A stretch of 64,000 nt of DNA from Pseudomonas sp. GOM6 (GTDB lineage Bacteria > Pseudomonadota > Gammaproteobacteria > Pseudomonadales > Pseudomonadaceae), in NCBI RefSeq assembly GCF_029537485.1, contig NZ_JARPUS010000002.1, positions 186,001 through 250,000 of the forward strand, read 5' to 3'. This document shows positions 42,138 through 50,209 of the stretch, in pieces. Numbering within the stretch: position 1 is the first letter of the stretch; each line of letters opens with the position of its first letter. Below the pieces are notes generated by a model. That model was not told the DNA's origin, made no database searches, and saw nothing but the letters and a program-made list of their open reading frames with translations. A program made the position numbers and the translations under genes.

Positions 42138-43580
42138 ATGGCGTTGCGCAATGCGGTGCAGTTGATCACCTATCCGGACCGTTTCGGCGGCAACCTGGCG
42201 GGCCTCTACCAGTTGCTCGACCGTTACCTGGCCGATGCTCTTGGCGGCGTGCATATCCTGCCGCTGTATCCGTCCAATGCCGACGGTGGCTTCTCGCCGC
42301 TTACCCATCTGGAGGTCGACCCGCGCTATGGCGACTGGGCCGATGTCGAGCGCATCTCCGCGCGCTTCGATCTGTGCGTCGACCTAGTGATCAGCCATAT
42401 CTCCGACGCGTCGCCGGAGTTTCTCGATTTCGTCGCCAAGGGCCGCGCTTCGCCCCATGCCGAGCTGTTCGTGCAGGTGGACGAGCTGGGCGAGATCACC
42501 CTGGAAGACCTGGCCAAGATCCATATCCGCAAGGAGAAGGAGCCGTTTCGCGAGGTGCAACTGGCCACCGGCGAGCGCTGCCGGGTGTGGTGCACCTTCA
42601 CCGAGCGGCAGATCGACCTCAACTACCAGTCACCACAAACCTACCAGCTGATGGAGCGCTACCTGGCCTTTCTCGCCGCGCGCGGGGTCAAGCTGTTCCG
42701 CCTGGATGCCTTCGGCTACACCACCAAGAAGATCGGCAGCAGCTGCTTCCTGGTCGAGCCGGACGTCTACCGCATCCTCGACTGGTTCCGCGAAACCGGC
42801 GAGAAGTACGGCGCCGAGATGCTGCCGGAAGTACATGACCATATCAGCTACCAGTACGCCATCTCGCGCCGGCACATGCGGCCCTATGCCTTCGCCCTGC
42901 CGCCATTGGTGCTGCACGCCTTTCTCAGCGGCAACAGCCGCTACCTCAAGCATTGGCTGCGCATGTGCCCGCGCAACCAGATCACCGTGCTGGATACCCA
43001 CGACGGCATCTGCATTCCCGATGTGGAAAGCATGCTGCCGGAGACGGAAATCCGCTTCCTGATCGACGAGGTCTCGGCCCGCAGCGCAGACCCGATCATG
43101 CGCCGTTCGGCGGTCAACGTGCACAGCGTCGGCGCTATCTATCAGCTGACCTGTACCTTCTTCGAGGCGCTGATGCGCAACGAGAATGCCTACATCGCGG
43201 CCCGCGCCCTCCAGTTCTTCACCCCGGGCATTCCGCAGGTCTACTACGTCGGTCTGCTGGCTGGCTGCAACGATTTCGAGCTGTGCGAGGCCAGCGGCGA
43301 GGCACGCGATGTCAACCGTCACCACTACAGTCTGGAAGAGGCGGAGGAAGCCTTGCAGCAGCCACTGGTGCAGCGCCTGTTGGCGCTAATGCGCCTGCGC
43401 AACAGCCATCCGGCTTTCGATGGGCGCTTCGAGCTCAACCAGTCGAGCGACGCTAGCGTGATCATGGCCTGGCGTCACGGTGAGCATTACTGCCGCTTGT
43501 GTGTCGATCTGGGCACGGCGCAGGCCATCATCGACTACAGCGACCCGGTGGATCGGCAGATCAGACAGCTGTATTGCTGA
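42138..43580 (+). CDS. GH13_18 sucrose-phosphorylase-type glycoside phosphorylase
   Basis: A protein of 480 residues. QLITYPDRFGGNLAGL, GGVHILPLYPS and FRLDAFGYTTKKIGSSCF match sucrose phosphorylase. Predicted catalytic residues are nucleophile Asp190, acid-base Glu231 (LPEVHDH) and Asp286 (LDTHDG). The family includes sucrose, sucrose-6'-phosphate and glucosylglycerate phosphorylases, so the acceptor is not certain. It lies 96 bases after the PLD gene on the same strand with GGGGAG upstream. Whether it belongs to the envelope operon is open. Confidence 0.88.
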   Translation: MALRNAVQLITYPDRFGGNLAGLYQLLDRYLADALGGVHILPLYPSNADGGFSPLTHLEVDPRYGDWADVERISARFDLCVDLVISHISDASPEFLDFVAKGRASPHAELFVQVDELGEITLEDLAKIHIRKEKEPFREVQLATGERCRVWCTFTERQIDLNYQSPQTYQLMERYLAFLAARGVKLFRLDAFGYTTKKIGSSCFLVEPDVYRILDWFRETGEKYGAEMLPEVHDHISYQYAISRRHMRPYAFALPPLVLHAFLSGNSRYLKHWLRMCPRNQITVLDTHDGICIPDVESMLPETEIRFLIDEVSARSADPIMRRSAVNVHSVGAIYQLTCTFFEALMRNENAYIAARALQFFTPGIPQVYYVGLLAGCNDFELCEASGEARDVNRHHYSLEEAEEALQQPLVQRLLALMRLRNSHPAFDGRFELNQSSDASVIMAWRHGEHYCRLCVDLGTAQAIIDYSDPVDRQIRQLYC

Positions 43581-43668
43581 TCGCCGCTAATCCGGTCGGC
43601 AGGGCCGCACCTGAGCAGGCTTTCGCGCTAGACTTGCGCCCCTTCGCTTCCCTGCCGGTACCGCTCCT

Positions 43669-44208
43669 ATGGCTCTGCAAGCCACGCCTTACAAAATCGA
43701 ACTGAACCTCACCGACATCGACCGCAGCGTCTACGAGAACCTGCGCTTCACCGTGGCCAAGCATCCTTCGGAGACTGAAGAGCGCTTGTGCGTGCGGTTG
43801 ATCGCCTATGCACTGTGGTACCACGAGCAGCTGGCCTTCGGTCGCGGCCTGTCGGATGTCGACGAGCCGGCACTGTGGGAGAAGAGCCTGGACGACCGCG
43901 TGCTGCACTGGATCGAGGTCGGCCAGCCGGATGCCGAACGCATCACCTGGTGCTCGCGGCGTACCGAGAAGTTCAGCCTGGTCGCCTACGGCAACCTGCG
44001 CGTGTGGCAGACGAAGGTGCTCGACACGGTGCGCAGCTTGAAGAACATCAATGTCGTGGCGGTGGGGCAGGAGGCGCTGGAAGCGCTGGCCCGTGACCTG
44101 CCGCGCGCGGTGAACTGGAGCGTGATGATCAGCGATGGCGAGCTGTTCGTGACCGATGAGCGCGGTCAGCACGAGATTCCCTTGGAGTGGCTGCACGGCG
44201 AGCGTTGA
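43669..44208 (+). CDS. yaeQ: YaeQ-family protein
   Basis: A protein of 179 residues with the YaeQ pattern: KIELNLTDIDRSVYENLRFTVAKHPSET, EERLCVRLIAYALWYHEQLAFGRGLSD, and VNWSVMISDGELFVTDERGQ. The fold is nuclease-like (PD-(D/E)XK), and a role as partner of RfaH-like activity was proposed and later doubted. The real function is unknown. It precedes recJ by 37 bases, as in P. aeruginosa. Confidence 0.93.
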   Translation: MALQATPYKIELNLTDIDRSVYENLRFTVAKHPSETEERLCVRLIAYALWYHEQLAFGRGLSDVDEPALWEKSLDDRVLHWIEVGQPDAERITWCSRRTEKFSLVAYGNLRVWQTKVLDTVRSLKNINVVAVGQEALEALARDLPRAVNWSVMISDGELFVTDERGQHEIPLEWLHGER

Positions 44209-44245
44209 TCGCCGCCCTTCATCGCAACTGAGTACCTGTATTTCC

Positions 44246-45976
44246 ATGCGCATCGACCTTCGCCCTCTACCCGAAACCCTGCCTGACCTCGGCGAGCTGC
44301 CACCGCTGCTGACCCGTTTGTATGCCGCCCGTGGCGTGCAGTCCGCCGTCGAGCTGGATAAGGGGCTGGCGCGGTTGCTGCCCTATCAGCAGCTCAAGGG
44401 CATCGACGCGGCGGTGCAGCTGCTGGTCGAGGCCCTGCAGCAGCGCCAGCGCATTCTGATCGTCGGTGACTTCGATGCCGACGGCGCCACCGCCAGCTCG
44501 GTCGGCGTACTGGGCCTGCGCATGCTCGGCGCGGCGCATGTCGATTACCTGGTGCCGAATCGTTTCGAGTACGGCTACGGCCTGACCCCGGAGATCGTCG
44601 CCGTGGCGCTGGAACGCCAGCCCGACCTGCTGCTGACCGTGGACAACGGCATCTCCAGCGTCGACGGCGTGGCGGCCGCCAAGGCGGCGGGCCTGCGCGT
44701 ACTGGTCACCGATCACCACTTGCCCGGCCCCGAACTGCCGGCGGCCGACGCCATCGTCAATCCCAACCAGCCGGCCTGCGAGTTCCCGAGCAAGGCCATG
44801 GCAGGGGTCGGGGTGATGTTCTATGTGCTGCTGGCGCTGCGCGCCAGGCTGCGTGAGCTGGGCTGGTTCGCCAGCGCCGGCATCGCCGAGCCGCGTCCGG
44901 CCGAACCGAATCTGGGCGAGCTGCTCGACCTGGTGGCGCTGGGTAGCGTGGCCGACGTGGTACCGCTGGACGCCAACAACCGCATCCTGGTGCACCAGGG
45001 CCTGGCGCGCATTCGCGCCGGACGTGCACGGCCCGGTCTCAAGGCCATTCTCGAGGTGGCTGGCAAGCGCCACGAGCGCATCAGCTCCACCGACCTCGGT
45101 TTCATTCTCGGCCCGCGCCTCAATGCAGCGGGTCGCCTGGACGACATGAGCCTGGGCATCGAGTGTCTGCTCTGCGAGGACGAGGCCCTCGCCCGCGACA
45201 TGGCCCAGCAGCTCGACGACCTGAACAAGGACCGCAAGGCCATCGAGCAGGGCATGCAGCGCGAGGCCCTGGCCCAGCTCAAGGACCTGCCGCTGGACAG
45301 CCTGCCATTCGGTCTGTGCCTGTTCGAGGCGGACTGGCACCAGGGCGTGATCGGCATCCTTGCCTCACGCCTCAAGGAGCGCTATCACCGCCCGGCCATC
45401 GCCTTCGCCGATGCCGGTGACGGCCTGCTCAAGGGCTCCGCGCGTTCGGTGCCGGGCCTGCACATCCGTGATGCGCTGGACGCGGTAGCGGCCAAGCATC
45501 CGGGGCTGATCAGCAAATTCGGCGGCCACGCCATGGCCGCCGGGCTGTCGCTGCCACAGGAAAACTATGGCGCTTTCGCCGCCGCCTTCGATGCCGAGGT
45601 GCGCCGTCAGCTGAGCGAAGATGACCTCACTGGCCGCCTGCTCTCCGACGGTCAGCTCGGCGTTGAGGAATTTCACCTGGAACTGGCCAAGGCCCTGCGT
45701 CATGCCGGCCCCTGGGGACAGCACTTTCCCGAGCCGCTGTTCCATGGCGTGTTCCAGATCGTCAATCAGCGCGTGGTAGGCGAGAAGCACCTCAAACTGG
45801 TGCTGAAGACCGAGTGCGGTGGGCAGACGCTGGACGGCATCGCCTTCAACGTCGACCGCGAGCTGTGGCCCAACCCCAACGTGCGCTGGGTCGAGCTGGC
45901 CTACAAGCTGGACGTCAACGAGTACCAGGGACGCGAAAGCGTACAGCTGCTGGTGGCGCACCTGGCGCCGCGTTGA
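44246..45976 (+). CDS. recJ: Single-strand-specific 5'-3' exonuclease RecJ
   Basis: A protein of 576 residues. The DHH-family motifs are VGDFDADGATAS (residue 73 area), DNGISSVDG, TDHHLPG and the C-terminal GGHAMAAGLSL DHHA1 motif. RecJ degrades single-stranded DNA 5'-3' in RecF recombination, base excision and mismatch repair. The ATG has only a weak ribosome site, so coupling with yaeQ is not clear. Confidence 0.96.
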   Translation: MRIDLRPLPETLPDLGELPPLLTRLYAARGVQSAVELDKGLARLLPYQQLKGIDAAVQLLVEALQQRQRILIVGDFDADGATASSVGVLGLRMLGAAHVDYLVPNRFEYGYGLTPEIVAVALERQPDLLLTVDNGISSVDGVAAAKAAGLRVLVTDHHLPGPELPAADAIVNPNQPACEFPSKAMAGVGVMFYVLLALRARLRELGWFASAGIAEPRPAEPNLGELLDLVALGSVADVVPLDANNRILVHQGLARIRAGRARPGLKAILEVAGKRHERISSTDLGFILGPRLNAAGRLDDMSLGIECLLCEDEALARDMAQQLDDLNKDRKAIEQGMQREALAQLKDLPLDSLPFGLCLFEADWHQGVIGILASRLKERYHRPAIAFADAGDGLLKGSARSVPGLHIRDALDAVAAKHPGLISKFGGHAMAAGLSLPQENYGAFAAAFDAEVRRQLSEDDLTGRLLSDGQLGVEEFHLELAKALRHAGPWGQHFPEPLFHGVFQIVNQRVVGEKHLKLVLKTECGGQTLDGIAFNVDRELWPNPNVRWVELAYKLDVNEYQGRESVQLLVAHLAPR

Positions 45977-46148
45977 GCGGCGCTGACGCTCATTCATAAC
46001 CTGGCGCCATCACCCATTCCTTGCGCCATTTCCTCGCCGACGGTCGTCGCTGCGGGTGTTTTGGCCTGCCTGCGGGTGCGTTTCGGCAGTGGCTTCTGTC
46101 TCAAGTGTGGCAAGACATACGCAAAGTGCTTGCACTGGTCTCCCAATT

Positions 46149-46177
46149 AGTTGTACAAAAAATCATATTGTACAACT
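46149..46177. promoter_or_regulatory. Paired palindromic operator before the acyl-CoA dehydrogenase gene
   Basis: AGTTGTACAA (46149-46158) and TTGTACAACT (46168-46177) are exact inverted copies 9 bases apart, and each contains the self-palindrome TTGTACAA. TTGCAC at 46130 could serve as -35 with the first copy covering the -10. Repressor binding here would block the promoter. The ATG is 18 bases after the right arm. Confidence 0.7.
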
Positions 46178-46194
46178 TTGATGGAGTTGCACCG

Positions 46195-47973
46195 ATGTCG
46201 AACTACCGCGCCCCCCTTCGTGACATGCGCTTCGTTTTCGAGGAAGTCCTCGACGGCTACACCGCTTTGCAAGGGCTGCCGAGCCAGAGCGAATTCAGCG
46301 CCGACCTGGGCAGTGCGGTGCTCGAAGAGGCCGCCAAGCTGGCCGAGCAGGTGTTGGCACCGGTCAACAGCAGTGGCGACAAACAGGGCTGCCAGTACGA
46401 TCCGGCCACCCATTCGGTCACCACGCCGCAAGGTTTCAAGGAGGCTTATCAGCACTTCGCCGAAGGTGGCTGGACGGCACTGGCCTGCCCCACCGAGTTT
46501 GGTGGCCAGGGCCTGGCGCATGTGATGAATATGATGGTCGAGGAGATGGTGTGCTCCTCCAACCTGTCACTGGGTATGTATCCCGGCCTAACCCATGGTG
46601 CGATCAATGCCTTGTCGGCGCATGGCAGCCGCGATCTGCAGGAGGCCTATCTTCCGCGCCTGATCAGCGGTGACTGGACCGGCACCATGTGCCTGACCGA
46701 GCCGCAGTGCGGCACCGATCTCGGCCTCATCCGTACTCGCGCCACCCCTCAGGCTGACGGCAGCTATGCCCTCAGTGGCACCAAGATCTGGATCACCGGC
46801 GGCGAGCATGATCTGGTCGAGAATATTGTGCATCTGGTACTGGCCAAGCTGCCGGACGCGCCCGACAGCGTGAAGGGTATTTCCCTGTTCCTGGTGCCCA
46901 AGTGGCTGCCGGACGGTACGCGTAACCCGGCCTTCTGCGGCGGCCTGGAGCACAAGATGGGGATCAAGGGCTCCGCCACCTGCGTCATGAACTTCGAGGG
47001 TGCCAAGGGCTGGTTGATCGGCGAGCCGAACAAGGGCCTCAGCTGCATGTTCACCATGATGAACTCCGCCCGCCTGATGGTGGGGCTGCAGGGGCTGGGC
47101 ATTGCCGAGCACGCTTATCAGATCAGCCTCGGCTTCGCTCGCGAGCGCTTGCAGAGCCGCTCGCTGTCCGGCCCCAAGGCGGCCGACAAGCCGGCAGACC
47201 CGATCCTGGTGCATCCGGATGTGCGGCGTATGTTGTTGCGGCAGAAGGTGATGGTCGAAGGTTGCCGCGCGCTGGCGTACTTCACCGGCTTGCAGCTGGA
47301 CATCGCCCACGACCACCCGCAGGCCGACGTGCGTCAGCAGGCGGACGATCTGGTGCAGCTGCTCACCCCGGTGGTCAAGGCGTTCCTCACCGATGAAGGT
47401 TTCGCCTGTGCCAACGAGGGTCTGCAGGTGTTGGGCGGTTCCGGTTTCACCGAGGACTGGGGTATCGAGCAGCTGGTGCGTGATTGCCGCATTACCCGCA
47501 TCTATGAAGGCACCAACGGCATTCAGGCGCTCGACCTGGTGGGCCGCAAGCTGGCGCTGGGTGGTGGGCGGGCGGTTCGCAGCTTCTTCACCCTGGTGCA
47601 GCAATGGCTGGCCGCGCACCCCGACGCGCCTCACGCTGCCGCCGTGGAGAAAGCGCTCAAGCAGTTGCAGGACGCCACCCTGTGGCTCGCCCGCGAGGGC
47701 ATGCAGGATCCCGAGCAGGCCGGCGCTGCATCGGTGCCGTACCTGCGCCAGTTTGCCCTGACCAGCCTGGCCTGGCTTTGGTCGCGCATGGCCCAGGTGG
47801 CCGCTGCCAGACTGGCGTCTGGCGCCGGCGATAGCGCGTTCTACAGCGCCAAGCTGAAGTCGGCCGACTTCTTCATGGCGCGGGTACTGACCGAGACGGA
47901 TGGTCTGCTCGCCGAAGTGCGCGCAGGCAAGGCAACTTTGATGGCATTCAGCGAGGACGAATTCGCTGCCTGA
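46195..47973 (+). CDS. Acyl-CoA dehydrogenase (FadE-like, long form)
   Basis: A protein of 592 residues. Features: GMYPGLTHGAINAL, MCLTEPQCGTDLGLIRTRA, WITGGEHDL, then MMNSARLMVGLQGLG and the C-terminal GTNGIQALDLVGRKLALGGG, near residue 440, with an added C-terminal domain, as in the larger FAD-dependent acyl-CoA dehydrogenases. It removes two hydrogens from acyl-CoA in beta-oxidation and passes electrons to ETF. The ATG at 46195 has ATGGAG upstream; upstream in-frame starts would run through the operator. Terminator follows. Confidence 0.93.
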   Translation: MSNYRAPLRDMRFVFEEVLDGYTALQGLPSQSEFSADLGSAVLEEAAKLAEQVLAPVNSSGDKQGCQYDPATHSVTTPQGFKEAYQHFAEGGWTALACPTEFGGQGLAHVMNMMVEEMVCSSNLSLGMYPGLTHGAINALSAHGSRDLQEAYLPRLISGDWTGTMCLTEPQCGTDLGLIRTRATPQADGSYALSGTKIWITGGEHDLVENIVHLVLAKLPDAPDSVKGISLFLVPKWLPDGTRNPAFCGGLEHKMGIKGSATCVMNFEGAKGWLIGEPNKGLSCMFTMMNSARLMVGLQGLGIAEHAYQISLGFARERLQSRSLSGPKAADKPADPILVHPDVRRMLLRQKVMVEGCRALAYFTGLQLDIAHDHPQADVRQQADDLVQLLTPVVKAFLTDEGFACANEGLQVLGGSGFTEDWGIEQLVRDCRITRIYEGTNGIQALDLVGRKLALGGGRAVRSFFTLVQQWLAAHPDAPHAAAVEKALKQLQDATLWLAREGMQDPEQAGAASVPYLRQFALTSLAWLWSRMAQVAAARLASGAGDSAFYSAKLKSADFFMARVLTETDGLLAEVRAGKATLMAFSEDEFAA

Positions 47974-47998
47974 TGGCACCTCGACTGTCGTGCTGCGC

Positions 47999-48048
47999 AA
48001 TCCGGCAACCTCCCTCCCCATGCCCTTTCTGGGTTGCCGGATTTTTTT
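47999..48048 (+). terminator. Intrinsic terminator after the acyl-CoA dehydrogenase gene
   Basis: 12-bp stem AATCCGGCAACC / GGTTGCCGGATT with a 21-base loop and a seven-T run ending at 48048. It isolates the next operon. Confidence 0.88.
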
Positions 48049-48104
48049 ATTCAACACCCGGGTGCCATGGGGCCCCGGCTTAACAGGGTATGGGAGGTGC
48101 GCTG

Positions 48105-48659
48105 ATGACAGGCTACATCCATTGGCTGCGCCGGGCGGCCTTCCTTGCCGCACTGGTGCTGTCGTTGAACGTCCCGGCCCTGCCTGCGCAGGGCCAATGG
48201 CGCAGTCAGCTTCCCGATGCACGGCTGGTTGGCGCCGGTGAGTTCACCTGGTTCGGTTTCACGGTCTACACCGCACGGCTGTGGAGCCCGGCCCCCCGGG
48301 TCGATTTCAACCAGCCTTTCGTGCTGGAGCTGACCTACCGTCGTGACATCAGCCGGGACACGCTGGTGAAGGCCAGCCTGGACGAGATGCGCCGGGTCGC
48401 GGATGTAGATCCGGCGACACTGGCCGGCTGGGAAGACGACCTGCGCCTGGCCTTCCCCGATGTGAAAGCCGGCCAACGCATCGCCGGCGAGTACCGGCCG
48501 GGGCAGGGCGGGCGGTTTTACCTGGATGGCCAGTTGCGCCAGGAAATTGCCGACCCCGAGTTTGCCAAGGCTTTCTTCGCCATCTGGCTGGATACCGACA
48601 CCCGCAGTCCCGAGCTGCGCCGGGCGCTGCTCGGCCTCAATACGGAGCGTTCGCGATGA
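48105..48659 (+). CDS. Chalcone-isomerase-like periplasmic protein
   Basis: A protein of 184 residues. Residues 1-32 form a signal peptide. The fold matches the chalcone isomerase-like (CHI-like) group: LPDARLVGAGEFTWFGFTVYTARLWSP, YRRDISRDTLVKASLDEM, and C-terminal FFAIWLDTDTRSPELRRALLG. Bacterial members do not make flavonoids and may bind fatty acids. GGGAGG is 7 bases upstream of the ATG. The stop overlaps the next start (ATGA). Confidence 0.85.
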   Translation: MTGYIHWLRRAAFLAALVLSLNVPALPAQGQWRSQLPDARLVGAGEFTWFGFTVYTARLWSPAPRVDFNQPFVLELTYRRDISRDTLVKASLDEMRRVADVDPATLAGWEDDLRLAFPDVKAGQRIAGEYRPGQGGRFYLDGQLRQEIADPEFAKAFFAIWLDTDTRSPELRRALLGLNTERSR

Positions 48660-49201
48660 AACGCAGGTTTTTGGCGCTGTTGCTTGCAGGTGCGCTGCTC
48701 GGCGGCTGCAGCGGGGTTGAGGTCGAGCACTATTCCGATCAACAACCGCGCCTGGATCTGCCGACCTTCTTCGACGGCCCGGTCGAGGCCTGGGGCATTT
48801 TCGAGGACCGTTCCGGCGAGGTGATCAAGCGCTTTCATGTGGATATCACCAGCCGCCGCGAGGGTGAGCAGCTGATTCTCGACGAGCGTTTCCTCTACAG
48901 CGACGGTACGCGCCAGCGCCGGGTCTGGACCCTGACGCCGGACGGCGAGGGCCGCTGGCGCGGGCGTGCCGATGACGTGCTGGGCGAAGCCCAGGGCGAG
49001 ATCGCCGGCAATGCACTGCGCTGGCGTTATCAGCTGAACCTGCCGGTCGACGACACAACCTATGTGGTGGAGTTCGACGACTGGATGTACCTGATGGACG
49101 AGGACACCCTGATCAACCGTTCGAGCATGCGCAAGTTCGGTGTCGAGCTGGGCCAGGTCACCCTGTTCTTCCGCCGCGCTCCCGCCGAACGCAGGCCCTG
49201 A
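48656..49201 (+). CDS. DUF3833 lipoprotein
   Basis: A protein of 181 residues with lipobox LLGGC (Cys18) after a short signal, then a beta-rich domain with FEDRSGEVIKRFHVDITSRREG and DWMYLMDEDTLINRSSM, typical of DUF3833. Lipocalin-like folding is often suggested. It overlaps the chalcone isomerase-like gene by 4 bases and shares one base with the SDR gene, so it is tightly coupled. Confidence 0.85.
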   Translation: MKRRFLALLLAGALLGGCSGVEVEHYSDQQPRLDLPTFFDGPVEAWGIFEDRSGEVIKRFHVDITSRREGEQLILDERFLYSDGTRQRRVWTLTPDGEGRWRGRADDVLGEAQGEIAGNALRWRYQLNLPVDDTTYVVEFDDWMYLMDEDTLINRSSMRKFGVELGQVTLFFRRAPAERRP

Positions 49202-49893
49202 TGGACTCCCTGAGTGATGGCTATCGGGCGCTGGTGATCGGCGCCGGTGGCGCCCTGGGCGCTGCCTTTTGCCAGCTGCTGCGCGAGGACCCGCGTTGCG
49301 CCGAGGTGCTCACCCTCGGGCGTTCGACCACGCCGGCGCTGGATCTTGAAAACCCGCAGAGCATCGCCAGCGCCGCTGCCGAGATCGGCCAGCAGGGGCC
49401 GCTGCAGTTGATCCTGCTGGCGACCGGGGTGCTGCACCGTCCTGGGGTGAGTCCGGAAAAGAGCCTGGCGGCGCTGCAGGCCGAAGCGTTGCAGGCGGTA
49501 TTCCAGATCAACGCGCTGGGGCCGGCGCTGGTGCTGCAGCAGTTCCTGCCGCTGCTGGCGCCCCGTGGAATCATGGCCGTGCTGTCGGCGAAGGTCGGCA
49601 GCATTGGCGACAACCGCCTCGGCGGCTGGTACGCCTACCGTGCCTCCAAGGCGGCGCTGAACATGCTGGTCAAGACCGCTGCCATCGAGCTGGCGCGCAG
49701 CCGGCCGCAGGCGCGGCTGTTCAGTCTGCATCCGGGCACCGTGCTCTCGCCCCTGTCTCAACCCTTTCACGGCGCTGCCGCAGGCCGCCCGCCCCGTGAG
49801 GCGGCCGCGCAGCTGCTTAACCTGATCGATCGACTGGACCCCGCCGACAGTGGCGGTTTCTTCGCCTATGACGGCGAGCCTTTACCCTGGTAG
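49201..49893 (+). CDS. Short-chain dehydrogenase (CsgA-like) in the photo-oxidative operon
   Basis: A protein of 230 residues with VIGAGGALGAAF (cofactor binding), the Ser in MAVLSAKVGSIGD and YRASKAALNM with catalytic Tyr-Lys. The N-terminal glycine motif is slightly shortened (GAGGALG). The substrate is unknown. The stop of the DUF3833 gene is shared with its ATG. DUF6482 gene starts 10 bases later. Confidence 0.88.
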   Translation: MDSLSDGYRALVIGAGGALGAAFCQLLREDPRCAEVLTLGRSTTPALDLENPQSIASAAAEIGQQGPLQLILLATGVLHRPGVSPEKSLAALQAEALQAVFQINALGPALVLQQFLPLLAPRGIMAVLSAKVGSIGDNRLGGWYAYRASKAALNMLVKTAAIELARSRPQARLFSLHPGTVLSPLSQPFHGAAAGRPPREAAAQLLNLIDRLDPADSGGFFAYDGEPLPW

Positions 49894-49903
49894 GAGATGC
49901 GCC

Positions 49904-50209
49904 ATGACCCTCGAAGAACTCAACCAGATGGCCGCCCAAGGGGCCATCAACGAGTTGGAGCTGTGCTCGCTGGAAGGTGGTTTCTATGTGTTGCTCGCCC
50001 GTACCGACGAGGGCACCAAGCCGTTGCTCGACGCCTCGGGTGATACCGTGCAGGTACGCTCGATCACCCACCTGCGTGAGCTGCTGCGCTTCACCCCGCC
50101 GGTGTCGTGCACCATGGTGCAGCAGGTGGTGCACGACGAGATGTGCGGCATGCGCGATGGTCCGGTGGAGCCGCTGCGGGTGCCGGTCGGCCTGAGCGAG
50201 CCCTGGTAG
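49904..50209 (+). CDS. DUF6482-family small protein
   Basis: A soluble protein of 101 residues with mixed alpha/beta prediction: ELELCSLEGGFYVLLARTDEG and VRSITHLRELLRFTPP. I recall it as a family seen in pseudomonads next to photolyase genes. TAGGAG lies 8 bases upstream. Its TAG stop shares its last G with the GTG start of the photolyase gene, so the pair is coupled. Confidence 0.72.
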   Translation: MTLEELNQMAAQGAINELELCSLEGGFYVLLARTDEGTKPLLDASGDTVQVRSITHLRELLRFTPPVSCTMVQQVVHDEMCGMRDGPVEPLRVPVGLSEPW

